Source: Rhodovulum kholense (lineage in GTDB: Bacteria; Pseudomonadota; Alphaproteobacteria; Rhodobacterales; Rhodobacteraceae). Taken from it: a DNA stretch of 64,000 bases. Below are positions 16,614 to 24,985 of this stretch, one piece after another. The notes below the pieces were generated by a model. That model was not told the origin of the DNA. It made no database searches and saw only the letters and a list, made by a program, of their open reading frames with translations. The translations under genes were made by a program, and so were the position numbers. Within the stretch, counting starts at the first letter, position 1; the number at the start of each line of letters is the position of its first letter. The stretch lies in the NCBI RefSeq assembly GCF_003053725.1, contig NZ_QAYC01000004.1, positions 280,936 through 344,935 on the forward strand, written 5' to 3'.

Positions 16614-18439
16614 CCGACACTCTCAAGGCGCGGATCTCCGCGCGTCGCCTGACCAAGAGTCTTGCCCTCTGGCTGATCGGGGCGCTGACGGTGGCCATGC
16701 TGCCGCTGGGGCTGATCTCGGTCTCGCAGACCTCGAATGTTCTGCGCGAGACCGAGCGGCTGTCCGGGGTGGCGCTGATGGACCGGACCCAGCGCGCCGC
16801 CTCTCGGACCCAGGCGCTGATCCAGGAAGCCTTCGGTGCCGCCCGGACCGTGGCGGCGGCGAATGTGCTTTTCGAGGGCGGGGGCGTTTCCTGCGACTCG
16901 GTGCTGGCGCGGCTGGTCAAGGACAGTCCGATCTATCTTTTCGCGGGCTTCGTCGATACCGAGGGCCAGATCACCTGTTCCTCGACCGGCGAGCGGCGGC
17001 GGATTCTGGACGAATCCTATTTCCTGAACCTGCTGCGCGATCCGCAGCCGCGCGTCGACACCCGGCTGAGCGTGCCGCTGCGGGGGGCGCGGGTGGTCCG
17101 TGTCAGCGTGCCGGTCTACGAGGCCTCCGACCTGCGGGGCTTCGTGGTGATCTCGATCCCCTATGCGGCGGCCTATTATACGCTGGACGATGGCGGCGCC
17201 GAGGTCGATCTGCTGGTCTTCGACCGCGAGGGCGAGTTCCTGACCGCCGAAGCGGCCAAGCGGGATGACGGCACTGACGTCGGGCGGCTGGAGGACAGCG
17301 CGACGCCCGAGTCCTTCGAAGAGGTTCTGCCGCGCAACCGCACGCTCGATCTGCTTGCGGCCGAGGGGCGGCAGTCGTTCCGCGGCACGAACCGGCTGGG
17401 AGAGATCCGCGATTTCGCCGTGGTTCCGGTGATCGACGACCGCGTCTTCGTGATGGGCAGCTGGGCGCCCGGGCGCAACAGCCTGGTGCCGACGGCGGGC
17501 CGGACCATGGCCCTGTATTTCCCGATCCTGATGTGGGGGGCGGGAATCGTGGTGGCCTATTTCGCGGTCCACCGGCTGGTGATCCGGCATATCAAGCGGC
17601 TGCAAAGCTGGATGCGGCTTTACGCCAGCGGGCACACGGATTTCGCCCATGCCCGGCTCGATCATGCCCCGCATGAACTTGAGGTCGTGGCCGAAGCATT
17701 TCGCAGCATGACCCGGCGGCTGGCGGAACAGGACCGCGCGCTGGAAGAGGATCTGGCCGAGAAGACGATCCTGCTGAAGGAGGTCCATCACAGGGTCAAG
17801 AACAACCTCCAGCTCATCACCTCGATCATGAACATGCAGATCCGCAACGCCCGCAGCGCCGAGGCGCGGCGGCTGCTGAAACGGGTGCAGGACCGGGTGA
17901 TGGCGCTGGCCGCGATCCACCGCTATCTCTACATGGCGCGCAAGCTGTCGATGGTCCGCGCCGACCGTCTGCTTGACGACATCATCCGCCAGCTGGTCGT
18001 GGTCGGCGATATCGACGGCACCGACAAGGGCGTCAAGATCGCCACCCAGTTCAGCCCGGTCGAGGTCAATCCCGACCAGTCGGTGCCGCTGTCGCTTCTG
18101 GCGACCGAGGCCGCGATCAACGCCGTCAAGTATTGCCGGCCGCCGCCCTCGGGCGGGCCCGCCTGGATCACCATGGCATTGCAGATGCTGGACGATGGCC
18201 GGGTTTGCCTGAGCGTGGTCAATTCCCGCAGCGAGGACCCCGAGCCTGCGGACGAGCCGGGCGTGACGGAAAGTTCGGGCATGGGCCGGCAGCTGATCTC
18301 GTCCTTCGCGGCGCAGCTCGATGCTGAATTCGAGGCTCATTCCGAGCCCGACCGTTACGAGGTGCACCTGACCTTCCGGCCGCTGCCGGCCTCGACCGAG
18401 GAGGAAGACGAGCCCGAGTCCGAAGAAGCGGCAGAATAA
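16610..18439 (+). CDS. Membrane sensor histidine kinase, HisKA_2/HWE type (probable PhyR kinase)
   Basis: 609 residues. Two membrane helices (about 15-38 and 300-322) flank a periplasmic sensor region of about 260 residues. A HAMP-like linker leads to a HisKA_2 domain with EVHHRVKNNLQLI (phosphorylated His near 393) and an HATPase domain (LLATEAAINAVKY, SGMGRQLISSF). The tail is acidic (TEEEDEPESEEAAE). Kinases of this family phosphorylate PhyR; its operon position directly after ecfG makes that the likely role. The signal is not predictable from sequence; the sensor domain has two Cys (CDS and CSS) that could respond to redox state, which is speculation. Confidence 0.9.
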   Translation: MTDTLKARISARRLTKSLALWLIGALTVAMLPLGLISVSQTSNVLRETERLSGVALMDRTQRAASRTQALIQEAFGAARTVAAANVLFEGGGVSCDSVLARLVKDSPIYLFAGFVDTEGQITCSSTGERRRILDESYFLNLLRDPQPRVDTRLSVPLRGARVVRVSVPVYEASDLRGFVVISIPYAAAYYTLDDGGAEVDLLVFDREGEFLTAEAAKRDDGTDVGRLEDSATPESFEEVLPRNRTLDLLAAEGRQSFRGTNRLGEIRDFAVVPVIDDRVFVMGSWAPGRNSLVPTAGRTMALYFPILMWGAGIVVAYFAVHRLVIRHIKRLQSWMRLYASGHTDFAHARLDHAPHELEVVAEAFRSMTRRLAEQDRALEEDLAEKTILLKEVHHRVKNNLQLITSIMNMQIRNARSAEARRLLKRVQDRVMALAAIHRYLYMARKLSMVRADRLLDDIIRQLVVVGDIDGTDKGVKIATQFSPVEVNPDQSVPLSLLATEAAINAVKYCRPPPSGGPAWITMALQMLDDGRVCLSVVNSRSEDPEPADEPGVTESSGMGRQLISSFAAQLDAEFEAHSEPDRYEVHLTFRPLPASTEEEDEPESEEAAE

Positions 18440-18450
18440 GCTGATCGCAG

Positions 18451-18476
18451 GGAACCCTAACGGCATGAGAGGCGTT
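18451..18476 (+). promoter_or_regulatory. EcfG-type promoter for the entericidin gene
   Basis: GGAAC (18451-18455) and CGTT (18473-18476) with a 17-base spacer. The entericidin ATG is 30 bases downstream. Confidence 0.78.
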
Positions 18477-18505
18477 GGCTTTCCGTAATTGAAACAGGAG
18501 GTTCC

Positions 18506-18646
18506 ATGACCCGTATCGTTGTTTTCTGCCTGACCGCGGCTGCGCTTCTCGGGGTTGCTGCCTGCGAAACCGTCGAGGGCGCAGGCCAGGATATCGAGAA
18601 GGCCGGCGGCGCGATTTCGCAAGAGGCGCGCGAGGCTCAGAACTGA
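18506..18646 (+). CDS. Entericidin-like small lipoprotein
   Basis: 46 residues, below the length most gene finders trust. A signal sequence with lipobox LGVAAC is followed by ETVEGAGQDIEKAGGAISQE, the entericidin A/B hallmark. Entericidins are small cell-envelope lipoproteins induced in stationary phase or by stress. ACAGGAGG precedes the ATG and an EcfG promoter lies just upstream. A clean intrinsic terminator follows, so it is a single-gene transcript within the stress locus. Confidence 0.9.
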   Translation: MTRIVVFCLTAAALLGVAACETVEGAGQDIEKAGGAISQEAREAQN

Positions 18647-18655
18647 TTGGCGAAA

Positions 18656-18683
18656 GGCGGGCTTCGGCCCGCCTTTTCGTTTT
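18656..18683 (+). terminator. Intrinsic terminator after entericidin
   Basis: GGCGGGC-TTCG-GCCCGCC followed by TTTTCGTTTT: a 7-bp GC stem with a stable UUCG tetraloop and a T-rich tail, 9 bases after the stop codon. The AAA before the stem could give some termination on the other strand for exoD. Confidence 0.92.
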
Positions 18684-18711
18684 CCGCCCGGTCTCGAAAC
18701 GGATCGGCGTT

Positions 18712-19329
18712 TCAGCCCAGAACACCCGCGATCACGGCCCCTGCCGCGACGAAGGGCGCTAGTCCGATCAGCGCCAGCAGGCCGTCGCGGGCCAGCATGG
18801 CCACCGACAGGGTCACCACAGCCGCCCCCAGCAGCGACGAGCTGAACGGTACCAGTTCCAGAAACGGCATCGAGAGCCCCGCCAGCAGGCACAGCGCCTG
18901 CAGCATCTTGACCAGCGGCGGCGTCACCAGAAACCGCAGCCGCGGCCGCGCCGCCCATTCCAGCCAGCGCGCCGGGCGGCGCAGCCAGTCGACGGCGTTG
19001 CGCGCCCGCTTGGCCCGGATCTCGCGTCGCATCAGCCAGCCGGGCGCCCAGAGATGGCGCTTGCCGATCACCATCTGCCCGGCGACCAGCGCGATCGCGA
19101 GGCCGCAAAAGCTGGAAAATCCGGGAATCCCGCTCAGCGGCGAGACCACCGCGAGCGCCGGCACCATCATCAGCGGCAGGAACGACCCGGAGCCCAGCGC
19201 CTCGAACAGGCGGCGCACGGTCACGCGGTCGCCCCGCGCAGCCTGCTCGACCGCGTCGAGGATGGTCGAGACCGGTGCCTCGCGCAGCGCGCTCGGCCCG
19301 TCATGGGTGTAGTCTTCGGTTCGGGCCAT
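18712..19329 (-). CDS. ExoD family membrane protein
   Basis: 205 residues. The cytoplasmic N-terminus (SALREAPVSTILDAVEQAAR) and the membrane core (FLPLMMVPALAVVSPLSGIPGF; LCLLAGLSMPFLELVPFSSS; LLGAAVVTLSVAMLARDGLL) match the ExoD family, named for a Rhizobium gene affecting exopolysaccharide production and alkali sensitivity. The biochemical role is unknown. The ATG at 19329 is preferred over an upstream in-frame start because GAGAGGA precedes it. It is convergent with the entericidin gene. Confidence 0.88.
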   Translation of the reverse strand: MARTEDYTHDGPSALREAPVSTILDAVEQAARGDRVTVRRLFEALGSGSFLPLMMVPALAVVSPLSGIPGFSSFCGLAIALVAGQMVIGKRHLWAPGWLMRREIRAKRARNAVDWLRRPARWLEWAARPRLRFLVTPPLVKMLQALCLLAGLSMPFLELVPFSSSLLGAAVVTLSVAMLARDGLLALIGLAPFVAAGAVIAGVLG

Positions 19330-19631
19330 GGGGTCCTCTCGGCTTGCGGTTGCGCTTGACGGGTCGCGGTTCTTACCGGACCCGGTCACTCAACGCCCGG
19401 ATGCCGGTTTCGTTCGCTGGACCGGATCGGGCCTTATTGGGGCGGTTCCATGTTCTTTTTTCGTTCTGGCGGCTTCAATCGCCGGTCTTTGAACGAAAGT
19501 CTTGATATTGAACAGAGACCGACATCTGCACGACATCGTTCCGCTTAACGGCACCTTCAGGCGTCAAAGCCAGAGTGGCATGACGGGATTACGTAAGGGA
19601 AGGTATCGGAGTCACGCCGTTGGAGAGTGCC
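19330..19631. other. Intergenic region between exoD and the next plus-strand ORF
   Basis: About 300 bases with comparatively AT-rich patches (for example CTTGATATTGAACAG at 19500-19514 and TTCTTTTTTC at 19451-19460) that could hold the promoters for the divergent neighbours. No EcfG-type pair with correct spacing was found. Confidence 0.4.
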
Positions 19632-20126
19632 ATGCCAAACTCCGTCTCGGTGGGCCGATCCCCGCGCTGTGCGGTGCCGGTCCCCCGCGCACCGACCCGA
19701 TGTGGTCCGGCTCTTTCCGGTCGGGCCCCTTTGGCAGCACCGGCAGGGGGCGAAACCGAGCGGGCCGACGGTCCGACTTGTCCGAAGATCGCCTGGACCC
19801 CTCCTGCCCCATTGCAGGCGCGTCGCCCCACTGCCCCCGACCTCGCCTTGCGCGTCCGGCAGATGGCGCAGGATCCGCACGCTGTTCGTGCGGGGCACGA
19901 CCTCCGTCGCGGGGACCTGTCTTCCGAAGCGTCGGGCCGGGTCCCCGGGCCGATCGCGCCCCTGGCCGATCCCGAGCGGCCCGGGCTTCGGGGCGCGGTC
20001 CCCGGCATCGCCGCCGGGGGGATCGCACCCGCGGCGCAGGCGGGCCGTCCTGACCGGCCCGGCCCGGCCGGGCTGCCCATGGCACCTGCGGCACGCGGAT
20101 GGCCGCCCCGATGGCCGCCCGCATGA
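19632..20126 (+). CDS. Hypothetical Pro/Arg/Ala-rich protein, doubtful
   Basis: 164 codons from the ATG at 19632. In favour: GGAGAG lies 4 bases before the ATG, and the TGA overlaps an ATG of the following c-di-GMP gene (ATGA), the usual sign of coupled translation. Against: the product is low-complexity (Pro, Arg, Ala, Gly), shows no domain, signal peptide or membrane helix, and the first half has weak third-position GC preference. It could instead be leader sequence of the large downstream gene. Confidence 0.35.
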   Translation: MPNSVSVGRSPRCAVPVPRAPTRCGPALSGRAPLAAPAGGETERADGPTCPKIAWTPPAPLQARRPTAPDLALRVRQMAQDPHAVRAGHDLRRGDLSSEASGRVPGPIAPLADPERPGLRGAVPGIAAGGIAPAAQAGRPDRPGPAGLPMAPAARGWPPRWPPA

Positions 20127-23100
20127 GCAAGGAGCGCGATCCCCGCATGACCCTGCGCCGCGCCGGGAGCCCCGTGGGCCCGGCGGCGCTCCGTGCGCGG
20201 CTGGCCGATCTTGTGGCCGCGCTGGCCGTACCCGCCTGGGCCACCGCTGCCGATGGCCAGGTCCTTGTGGCGAATGCCGCCGCTGCGGCGCTGCTCGAAC
20301 GTCCGGCGGCGGACTGGGCCGGGCTTGGCGACGATGCGCTGCTGCCCGAACGCTGCGCCCGGCGCCTGCAAGGCGCGCGCGCCACGCTTTTGCGCGAGGG
20401 GCGCGCCCGGGTCCGCTATCGAGGCGGGTTCCTGACCGGGACCGGACGGTTCCGGCTGCTAGACTGTTCGCTGACCCGGCTTTCGGGGATCGCCAGCGCC
20501 GTGCTGGTGCAGGCCGAACCGGTCGGGCTCTGCGGCGCCGGGGCTGATCCGCGTGCCAGAGAAGACGACGACGCGGGGATCGAGTCCGGCGTCGAGGTTG
20601 TCGCCTGGCTGCCGCCGGGCATGTCGCGCCACCATGAGGTGCTGCAGCGCGCGGCCGAGGCGGCGGGCTTCGCGCAATGGTATCTCGATCCCGCCCGGCG
20701 CCGGATCTGGGTCGCCGACGGGGTTCCGGCGCTTTTGGGATTTGCCCCGGGCGAGGTCGCCCTCGACTCGTCCTGGCTGCGGGCGCGGCTGCATCCCGAA
20801 GACCGCCCGGCGATGCGCGCGGTGGCGGCGCAGCTGATCCGGGGCGGCGTCGAAAGCGTGCGGATCGACTGCCGCCTGCGCCATCGCGACGGCAGGTATC
20901 TCTGGGTCGAGGCGACCACCCGCCGGATCGTTGCCACGCCGGGCCGCCGGACCATTCTGTGCGGCAGCTTGTCGGACGTGACCCATTTCAAGGACCACGA
21001 GGCCCGGCTTCAGCAGGCTCTCTTCGAGGCGCGCCGCGCCCGAACCGAGGCCGCGAAGACCGAAGGTCTGATGCGGATCGCCACCGAGGGTGCGGGGTTC
21101 GGGCACTGGACCTTTGACCCGGCCACCGGGACCTACTGGCTCAGCGATGCCTGTTTCCGGTCGCTGGGGTATCGGCCGGGCAGCATCGATACCAGCCGGA
21201 TCGGGTTCCGCGAGGTGATCCATCCCGACGATGCGGGGGCCGCGCACGCCGCGCTCGAGGCGCTTCTGGCGGGGGAATGCGAGCTTCTGCACATCGATTC
21301 CCGGATGCGCACCGCCGATGGCAGCTGGCGCTGGCACGAAACGACCGCCCGGCTGGTGCCGCTGGCCGAGGTCGGCCTGCCGCCGCTGGTCTGCGGCATC
21401 AGCCGCGACATCACCGCCCGCAAGACCCACGAACAGGACCTGGCCCGCGCGCTCGAGGCCGCGCGCCGGGCCCGCGACGAGGCCGAGGCGGCGCGCGGCA
21501 AGCTTCACCTTCAGGCCACGATCCTCAGGGTTTCCACCGAATACAGCAATGTCGTGCCCTGGCATGCGATCCCCGCGCTGGGCCTGGTGCGGGCGGATGC
21601 GCATCTGGCGGCGATGCTGGGGTACCCGCCCGGGCACCGGATCGGGTCGGCCGAATTCCGGGACATGATCCATCCCGACGACGCGCCCGAGGCGCTGGGC
21701 CTCGTCGACGCGCTTTACCGCCGCGAGACCGAGGCGTTCTCGGCCGAATTCCGGGTGCGCCGCGGCGATGACGGCTGGTGCTGGGTCGCGTCCAAGGCGC
21801 GCTGGCTGGACGGTGCGGGGTCCGGCCTGCCCGACATGGTCTGCGGCACCCTGACCGAGATCACGGCGATCAAGGCCAACGAGGCGCGGCTGGCCGAGGC
21901 GCTTGCCGCGGCCGAAACCGCCCGGAAAGAGGCCCGCGCCAGCGAACAGATGCTGCGCACCGCCGCGATCTGCGGCGACATGGGTGCCTGGTCGATCTGC
22001 GCCGAGCGCGGCGAGGCCTGGATGACGGAAGAGGGATTCCGGCAACTGGGCTACGAGCCCGGCGATTTCGTGCCTGACGATGCGGGCTGGCGCGGCCTCA
22101 TCCATCCCGACGACCTGCCGGCGGCCGCCATCGCGATGGACGCGGTGATCGAGGGCCGGGCCGAGGTCTACGACTTCGACCACCGCATTCGACACAAGGA
22201 CGGGTCCTATCACTGGTACCGCACCGTGGCGCGGCTCATCGACCGCCGCGCCGAGGGGCTGCCGCTGCTGATGGCGGGCGCCCATACCTGCATCGACCGC
22301 CAGAAGCAGAACGAGGCGCGCCTGTCCGAGGCGCTGGCCGAGGCCGAGGCCGCACGGGCCGAATCGCAGACCCGCGAAGAGATGTTGCGCACCTCGGCGC
22401 TGTGCAGCGGCATCGCCCATTGGGTCGTCTGCCCCGACACCGGCGAAGGCTGGATACCGGAAGGCACCTACGGGCTTCTGGGCTACGCGCCCGACGCCTT
22501 CCCGCCCGAGAACCGCTGCTGGCGCGGTCTGATCCATCCCGAGGACAGCGACTCGGCCATCGAGGAGATGCGCGATCTGCTTGAGTTCCGGGCGGACGGC
22601 TATACCCACGAACACCGGTTGCGGCATGCCGATGGCAGCTATCACTGGTATCGCACTGTCGCGCGCCGGGTCGACCGCAGCGCGACCGACCAGCCCGACC
22701 TGATCGCCGGGGCGCTCGTCAGCATCGACCACGTCAAGGAGAACGAACGCCGCCTCGCCGAGGCCGCCGAGGCCGCGCATCTGGCGGGCGAACGGCTGAA
22801 CACCCTTGCCGACAACGCGCCGGGCGCGCTTTTCATCTTTCGCGTGACGCCCGCCGGGCAGTTCGACCTGCCCTATTTCAGCGCCAAGCTGCCCGCGCTG
22901 ATGGGCCTGACCCGGGCCGAGATCGAGGCCGATTCAGAGGCGCTTCTCAGACGGGTCGATCCCGATCATATCCAGGATCTGCGCCTGGCGATCTCGAAGT
23001 CGCGGCGCGGGCTGACCCCGTTCGAGATGCGGTTGCGGGTCAGGATGCCCGAGGGCGAGTTCCGGTGGGTACTGGTCTCGTCGCTGCCGTTCCGTCGCGA

Positions 23101-24928
23101 GGGCGGGATCGTTGTCTGGTTTGGCAACGTCTTCGACATCACCGAAAAACTGGCCGTCGAACGGCGCGCCGCCGAGGCCGCGGAAGAGGTGCGCCGGGCC
23201 CATGAACGGCTGCGCTCGGTGGCCCTAATTGCGCCGGTCGGATTATACGAATTTCGCCGCAAGCCCGATGGCAGCACAGATTTTCCTTATACCAGCCCGC
23301 AGTTCGAAGAGATCATGGGCCTGACCCGGGCAGAGATCGACATGCTGGACGGCAACGTCATGAAACGGGTCGATCCGGAGGATCTGCAGCGGGTGGCCGA
23401 CAGCACCGATGCGAGCGCCCGCGATCTCAGCCTCTGGAGCCAGCGGTTCCGCATCCGTCACCCCGCGCGCGGGCAGGTCTGGCTGTCGGGTGCCGCAGCC
23501 CCGCGCCGCCAGGATGACGGCACCATCGTCTGGGCGGGGGCGTTGCATGACGTCACCGCCGATGTGCGGCGCGAGGCGGAGTTGCGTCAGGCGCATCAAC
23601 TGGCCGAGACGATGCGGGCCGAGAACGAGCATCAGGCGCTGCATGACGGGCTGACCGGGTTGCCCAACCGCCGCTACTACGACCAGATCCTCGCCGAGCG
23701 GATCGAGGCGGCGCGAACCGGCGACGGGCCGCACGACGCGGTGTTGATCCGGGTTGATCTGGACCACTTCAAATATGTCAATGACACGCTGGGCCACGAG
23801 GCGGGCGACCGGGTGCTGATCCGGGTCGCCGAGGTGCTGCGCGGGGCCCTGCGCGCCGCCGATTTCGCGGCACGCATCGGCGGCGATGAATTCTCGATCC
23901 TGCTCGGGCCGGGCATGAGCGCCGAAAACGCTCGCGAGGTGGTCGAACGGGTGCAGGTCGCGCTGGCCCGCCCGTTGACCTATGAGGGACGGCTTTGCCG
24001 GTTCGGCGCCAGCTTCGGCATCGCCCATACCGAAGACATCGACGCGATGGGGGCCGAGCTGCAGCTGTTCGCCGATGCCGCACTTTACCGCGCCAAGGAG
24101 GGCGGGCGGAACCGGATGGAGTTCTTCACCTCCGATCTGCACCGGAACATCCTCAACGACCGCGAGATCGGCGCCGAATTGCACGAGGCGCTGGAGCGCG
24201 ACGAATTCGTGCCCTTCTTCCAGCCGCAGGTCTCGGCCGAGGACGGGCATCTGGTGGGGGCCGAGACCTTGTTGCGCTGGCGCCATCCCGAAAAGGGCTT
24301 GCTGGCGCCCGATGCCTTCATGCATGTGGCCGAACAGCTGCGGATCGTGGCCGAGATCGACCGGATCATGATGCAGAAGGCGCGCGGCGCGCTGGAACGC
24401 TGGCGGGCGCAGGGGCTGGTGCTGCCCAAGATCAGCTTCAATGTCAGTTCGGGTCGGATGCACGACCCGGATGTGGTGTCGCTGGCGCGCTCGATGGTCG
24501 GCAGCGGCACCAAGGTGACCTTCGAGCTTTTGGAATCGATCCTTGTCGAGGAGGAAAGCGACGCCTTCCGCTTCCACCTCGCCCAGATCCGCGACGCCGG
24601 GATCGACATCGAGATCGACGATTTCGGGTCGGGTCATGCCTCGATCATCGGATTGATGGAGATCGCGCCGCAGGCGCTGAAGGTGGACCGGCGGATCGTG
24701 CGTCCGGTGGCCACCGACATGCGTGCGCGCAATCTGGTGCGCGCCATCATCGAAATCGCCGAGACGCTGGGCATCGCCACCGTGGTCGAAGGCGTCGAAA
24801 CGGCCGAACAGGCCACGGTCCTGCGCGGCATCGGCTGCAACATCTTCCAAGGATATCTTTTCGCCAAGCCTCTGTCCGAGGACGATTTTCTTGCCTACGC
24901 TCTGGCGCATCCGGAGAAGCGGGCCTGA
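20123..24928 (+). CDS. Multi-PAS GGDEF-EAL cyclic di-GMP signalling protein
   Basis: About 1601 residues with no membrane helix. A divergent PAS domain (about 20-120) is followed by six or seven PAS_3-like repeats to about 1165; several share a GY-x-P-G, IHPDD/IHPED and YHWYRTVARL pattern, and Ala-rich helices link them. GGDEF (about 1180-1340) starts DGLTGLPNRRYYD and keeps RIGGDEFSIL, so cyclase activity is plausible. EAL (about 1360-1600) has ETLLRW in place of EALLRW but keeps FELLES, DDFGSG, LKVDR, VVEGVET and FQGYLFAKPL, so phosphodiesterase activity is plausible too. Starts at 20099, 20111, 20123 and 20147 are all possible; 20123 is chosen for its overlap with the preceding ORF. Confidence 0.9.
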   Translation: MSKERDPRMTLRRAGSPVGPAALRARLADLVAALAVPAWATAADGQVLVANAAAAALLERPAADWAGLGDDALLPERCARRLQGARATLLREGRARVRYRGGFLTGTGRFRLLDCSLTRLSGIASAVLVQAEPVGLCGAGADPRAREDDDAGIESGVEVVAWLPPGMSRHHEVLQRAAEAAGFAQWYLDPARRRIWVADGVPALLGFAPGEVALDSSWLRARLHPEDRPAMRAVAAQLIRGGVESVRIDCRLRHRDGRYLWVEATTRRIVATPGRRTILCGSLSDVTHFKDHEARLQQALFEARRARTEAAKTEGLMRIATEGAGFGHWTFDPATGTYWLSDACFRSLGYRPGSIDTSRIGFREVIHPDDAGAAHAALEALLAGECELLHIDSRMRTADGSWRWHETTARLVPLAEVGLPPLVCGISRDITARKTHEQDLARALEAARRARDEAEAARGKLHLQATILRVSTEYSNVVPWHAIPALGLVRADAHLAAMLGYPPGHRIGSAEFRDMIHPDDAPEALGLVDALYRRETEAFSAEFRVRRGDDGWCWVASKARWLDGAGSGLPDMVCGTLTEITAIKANEARLAEALAAAETARKEARASEQMLRTAAICGDMGAWSICAERGEAWMTEEGFRQLGYEPGDFVPDDAGWRGLIHPDDLPAAAIAMDAVIEGRAEVYDFDHRIRHKDGSYHWYRTVARLIDRRAEGLPLLMAGAHTCIDRQKQNEARLSEALAEAEAARAESQTREEMLRTSALCSGIAHWVVCPDTGEGWIPEGTYGLLGYAPDAFPPENRCWRGLIHPEDSDSAIEEMRDLLEFRADGYTHEHRLRHADGSYHWYRTVARRVDRSATDQPDLIAGALVSIDHVKENERRLAEAAEAAHLAGERLNTLADNAPGALFIFRVTPAGQFDLPYFSAKLPALMGLTRAEIEADSEALLRRVDPDHIQDLRLAISKSRRGLTPFEMRLRVRMPEGEFRWVLVSSLPFRREGGIVVWFGNVFDITEKLAVERRAAEAAEEVRRAHERLRSVALIAPVGLYEFRRKPDGSTDFPYTSPQFEEIMGLTRAEIDMLDGNVMKRVDPEDLQRVADSTDASARDLSLWSQRFRIRHPARGQVWLSGAAAPRRQDDGTIVWAGALHDVTADVRREAELRQAHQLAETMRAENEHQALHDGLTGLPNRRYYDQILAERIEAARTGDGPHDAVLIRVDLDHFKYVNDTLGHEAGDRVLIRVAEVLRGALRAADFAARIGGDEFSILLGPGMSAENAREVVERVQVALARPLTYEGRLCRFGASFGIAHTEDIDAMGAELQLFADAALYRAKEGGRNRMEFFTSDLHRNILNDREIGAELHEALERDEFVPFFQPQVSAEDGHLVGAETLLRWRHPEKGLLAPDAFMHVAEQLRIVAEIDRIMMQKARGALERWRAQGLVLPKISFNVSSGRMHDPDVVSLARSMVGSGTKVTFELLESILVEEESDAFRFHLAQIRDAGIDIEIDDFGSGHASIIGLMEIAPQALKVDRRIVRPVATDMRARNLVRAIIEIAETLGIATVVEGVETAEQATVLRGIGCNIFQGYLFAKPLSEDDFLAYALAHPEKRA

Positions 24929-24985
24929 CGATGGGCCAGGTCCGCACGCGCCCGGGCCGTTGTCTCTGGCGTGCGGCGCGGCCCG

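Noticed and set aside
16445..19108. 887-residue minus-strand ORF
   Set aside because: Antisense to ecfG, the histidine kinase and entericidin; no domain seen.
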